The position numbers and the translations under genes are program-made. The notes under the pieces are model-generated. The model searched no databases. It worked only from the letters and a program-made list of their open reading frames with translations, and was not told the DNA's origin. From JBAWZR01 sp037142915 (lineage in GTDB: Bacteria; Patescibacteriota; Minisyncoccia; Moranbacterales; UBA1568): 15,211 bases of DNA. This document shows positions 13,881 through 15,211 of this stretch, piece after piece (the stretch's first letter is position 1; each line of letters starts with the position of its first letter). The stretch is from the NCBI GenBank assembly GCA_037142915.1, contig JBAWZR010000022.1, positions 1 to 15,211 of the forward strand, given 5' to 3'.

Positions 13881-13889
13881 TGTTACACT
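13881..13889 (+). promoter_or_regulatory. Possible extended -10 of the helicase gene
   Basis: TGTTACACT, a TGn plus TACACT element 24 bases before the helicase ATG and just after the terminator. No clear -35 and no Shine-Dalgarno. Confidence 0.35.
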
Positions 13890-13913
13890 GGAACAGTACT
13901 TCGTAGTTTCATT

Positions 13914-15211
13914 ATGACTCAACAAGAAGCTTTATCGATATTGAAAGCCGGCGCCAGCGTGTTCCTCACGGGCGAGCCGGGCAGTGGCAAGACGCACACG
14001 CTCAATGAGTTCGTGCGGTTTTTGCGCGAGTATGGCGTGGAGCCGGCGATCACTGCTTCGACCGGCATTGCGGCGACACACATCGGCGGTATGACCATCC
14101 ATTCGTGGAGTGGCATCGGCATCAAGAAACATCTGAAGCCGAAGGATCTGGAAATCCTCAAACGTTCGCCCAAGGTGGCCAATCGGATTAAGAAAACCAA
14201 AATCCTTATCATCGACGAGATCTCAATGCTCGACGGTCAGACGCTCGACGCGGTCAATCAGGTCTGCCAAAAAATCCGCAATTCACAAGAGCCGTTTGGT
14301 GGTTTGCAGATGGTCGTGGTGGGAGATTTTTTTCAGTTGCCGCCGATCGCGGGGCGAGGTGAGTCAGCAGAGTTCGCATTTCAGTCGGCGTCGTGGCGGG
14401 CGGTCAATTGGGCGGTGTGTTACCTCACCGAACAGCACCGTCAATTGGACGAGGCGGAATTCGTCGAGGTGCTCGGTGCGATGCGTGCCAATCGGGTGGA
14501 GTCGCGACACCGAGAGACGATCGATCGGCGGATGCTCGGGACTCGCGGCTTACCCGAGGGTATTCCGCAACTCTTCACGCACAATATCGCGGTCGACGAA
14601 GTGAACGAGGATGCTCTGCGAAAGTTGGAGGGCGAGGAAGAAGTGTTCGAGATGATTACGATTGGCGGCGCGAAGTTGGTAGAAAATTTACGCAAAGGTT
14701 GCCTCTCGCCAGAAATTCTCAGATTGAAACAGGATGCGGTCGTGATGTTCACCAAAAATCATCCGAAGGGAAAATTCGTCAACGGGACCCTCGGTCGGGT
14801 GGAGGGGTTCGAATCCGAGAGCGGGTATCCGATCGTGCGGACGCGCGATGGTCGCCGACTGGAAGTGCCACCGATGGAGTGGGTGATCGCGGAGGACGAG
14901 GAAGTATTGGCGTCGATCGAACAGATACCGCTCCGACTGGCGTGGGCGATGACCGTGCACAAGAGCCAGGGGATGAGTCTCGACGCGGCGCTCATCGATC
15001 TGCGCGGGAGCTTCGAATATGGCCAAGGCTACGTCGCGCTCTCGCGGGTGCGGAGCCTCGCCGGACTGCATATGCTCGGGTATAACCATCGGGCATTCGA
15101 AGTGCATCCGGACATTGTCGATGTCGATGGATATTTTCGTGAGCGATCAGAGGCGATGGCACGCGCGGTGCAGGCGCTCTCGCCGGAGGAACTGCACGCC
15201 AAGTGGCAGAA
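13914..15211 (+). CDS. PIF1-like superfamily 1 DNA helicase (3' part cut by the window edge)
   Basis: The ATG at 13914 opens a frame that stays open to the window end (432 codons seen). Residues about 20-30 hold Walker A, TGEPGSGKTHT. ASTGIAAT and THIGGMTIHSWSG follow, then Walker B IIDEISMLD and VGDFFQLPP. Near the end come AWAMTVHKSQGMSLDAALID and YVALSRVRS, the SF1B helicase motifs V and VI. This order and wording is that of PIF1/Dda-type 5'-3' helicases, including the many bacterial 'AAA family ATPase/PIF1' proteins. Such enzymes unwind DNA, often at G-quadruplexes or stalled forks. Helicases of this kind often carry an extra C-terminal domain, which would lie outside the window. GC content is higher than in the orphan gene upstream. 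No ribosome site is visible. Confidence 0.92.
   Translation, partial: MTQQEALSILKAGASVFLTGEPGSGKTHTLNEFVRFLREYGVEPAITASTGIAATHIGGMTIHSWSGIGIKKHLKPKDLEILKRSPKVANRIKKTKILIIDEISMLDGQTLDAVNQVCQKIRNSQEPFGGLQMVVVGDFFQLPPIAGRGESAEFAFQSASWRAVNWAVCYLTEQHRQLDEAEFVEVLGAMRANRVESRHRETIDRRMLGTRGLPEGIPQLFTHNIAVDEVNEDALRKLEGEEEVFEMITIGGAKLVENLRKGCLSPEILRLKQDAVVMFTKNHPKGKFVNGTLGRVEGFESESGYPIVRTRDGRRLEVPPMEWVIAEDEEVLASIEQIPLRLAWAMTVHKSQGMSLDAALIDLRGSFEYGQGYVALSRVRSLAGLHMLGYNHRAFEVHPDIVDVDGYFRERSEAMARAVQALSPEELHAKWQ

Overview
The window reads like a piece of a small-genome, fermentative anaerobe, most likely a Candidate Phyla Radiation (Patescibacteria) bacterium. This is an inference from gene content: dockerin and cohesin surface proteins, a two-helix type IV secretion pilin-like protein in a large Cys-rich fusion, a PaaX/Cas2-like regulator, a compact [NiFe] hydrogenase, and almost no Shine-Dalgarno sequences. 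TGA is used as a normal stop (1740-1742, 4513-4515), so the Gracilibacteria-type TGA recoding does not apply. I see no rRNA, tRNA, CRISPR array or insertion sequence, and no gene-free stretch longer than about 175 bases.

Layout. 74-1103: a CbiM/NikM metal-uptake component overlapping a small PDGLE-domain partner, without the CbiQ/CbiO energising subunits. 1254-1742: a two-CBS-domain protein followed by a terminator. 1807-4515: two membrane-anchored cohesin proteins, the first also carrying duplicated Ig-like modules and a C-terminal dockerin. 4621-7628: pyruvate formate-lyase (pflB) and its radical-SAM activase (pflA), 2 bases apart. 7758-9587: a 609-residue secreted fusion with Cys-rich repeats, a pilin-like core and a possible M15-like peptidase tail. 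9597-9986: a [NiFe]-hydrogenase maturation protease. 10116-10673: a PaaX-like regulator behind a strong promoter that makes it near leaderless. 10773-11477 (minus): a histidine phosphatase ending in DDDWDDDIPF, the C-terminal tip of bacterial SSB. 11548-13358 (minus): hydrogenase large and small subunits. 13533-13799: an 88-residue orphan with its own promoter, ribosome site and terminator. 13914-end: a PIF1-like helicase cut by the window edge.

How it fits together. PFL splits pyruvate to acetyl-CoA and formate, and the hydrogenase can dispose of or take up reductant. The CbiM-type transporter would supply nickel, and the protease would trim the large-subunit tail. The nickel genes are therefore spread over three places in the window. 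The cohesin/dockerin pair suggests a surface assembly that could join to itself.

Most worth following up: the SSB-like tail on a phosphatase, the secreted pilin fusion with beta-defensin-like cysteine spacing, the cohesin/dockerin pair, the two-subunit hydrogenase with a tandem-Cys cluster motif, and a palindrome inside what looks like an in-frame insertion in pflB.
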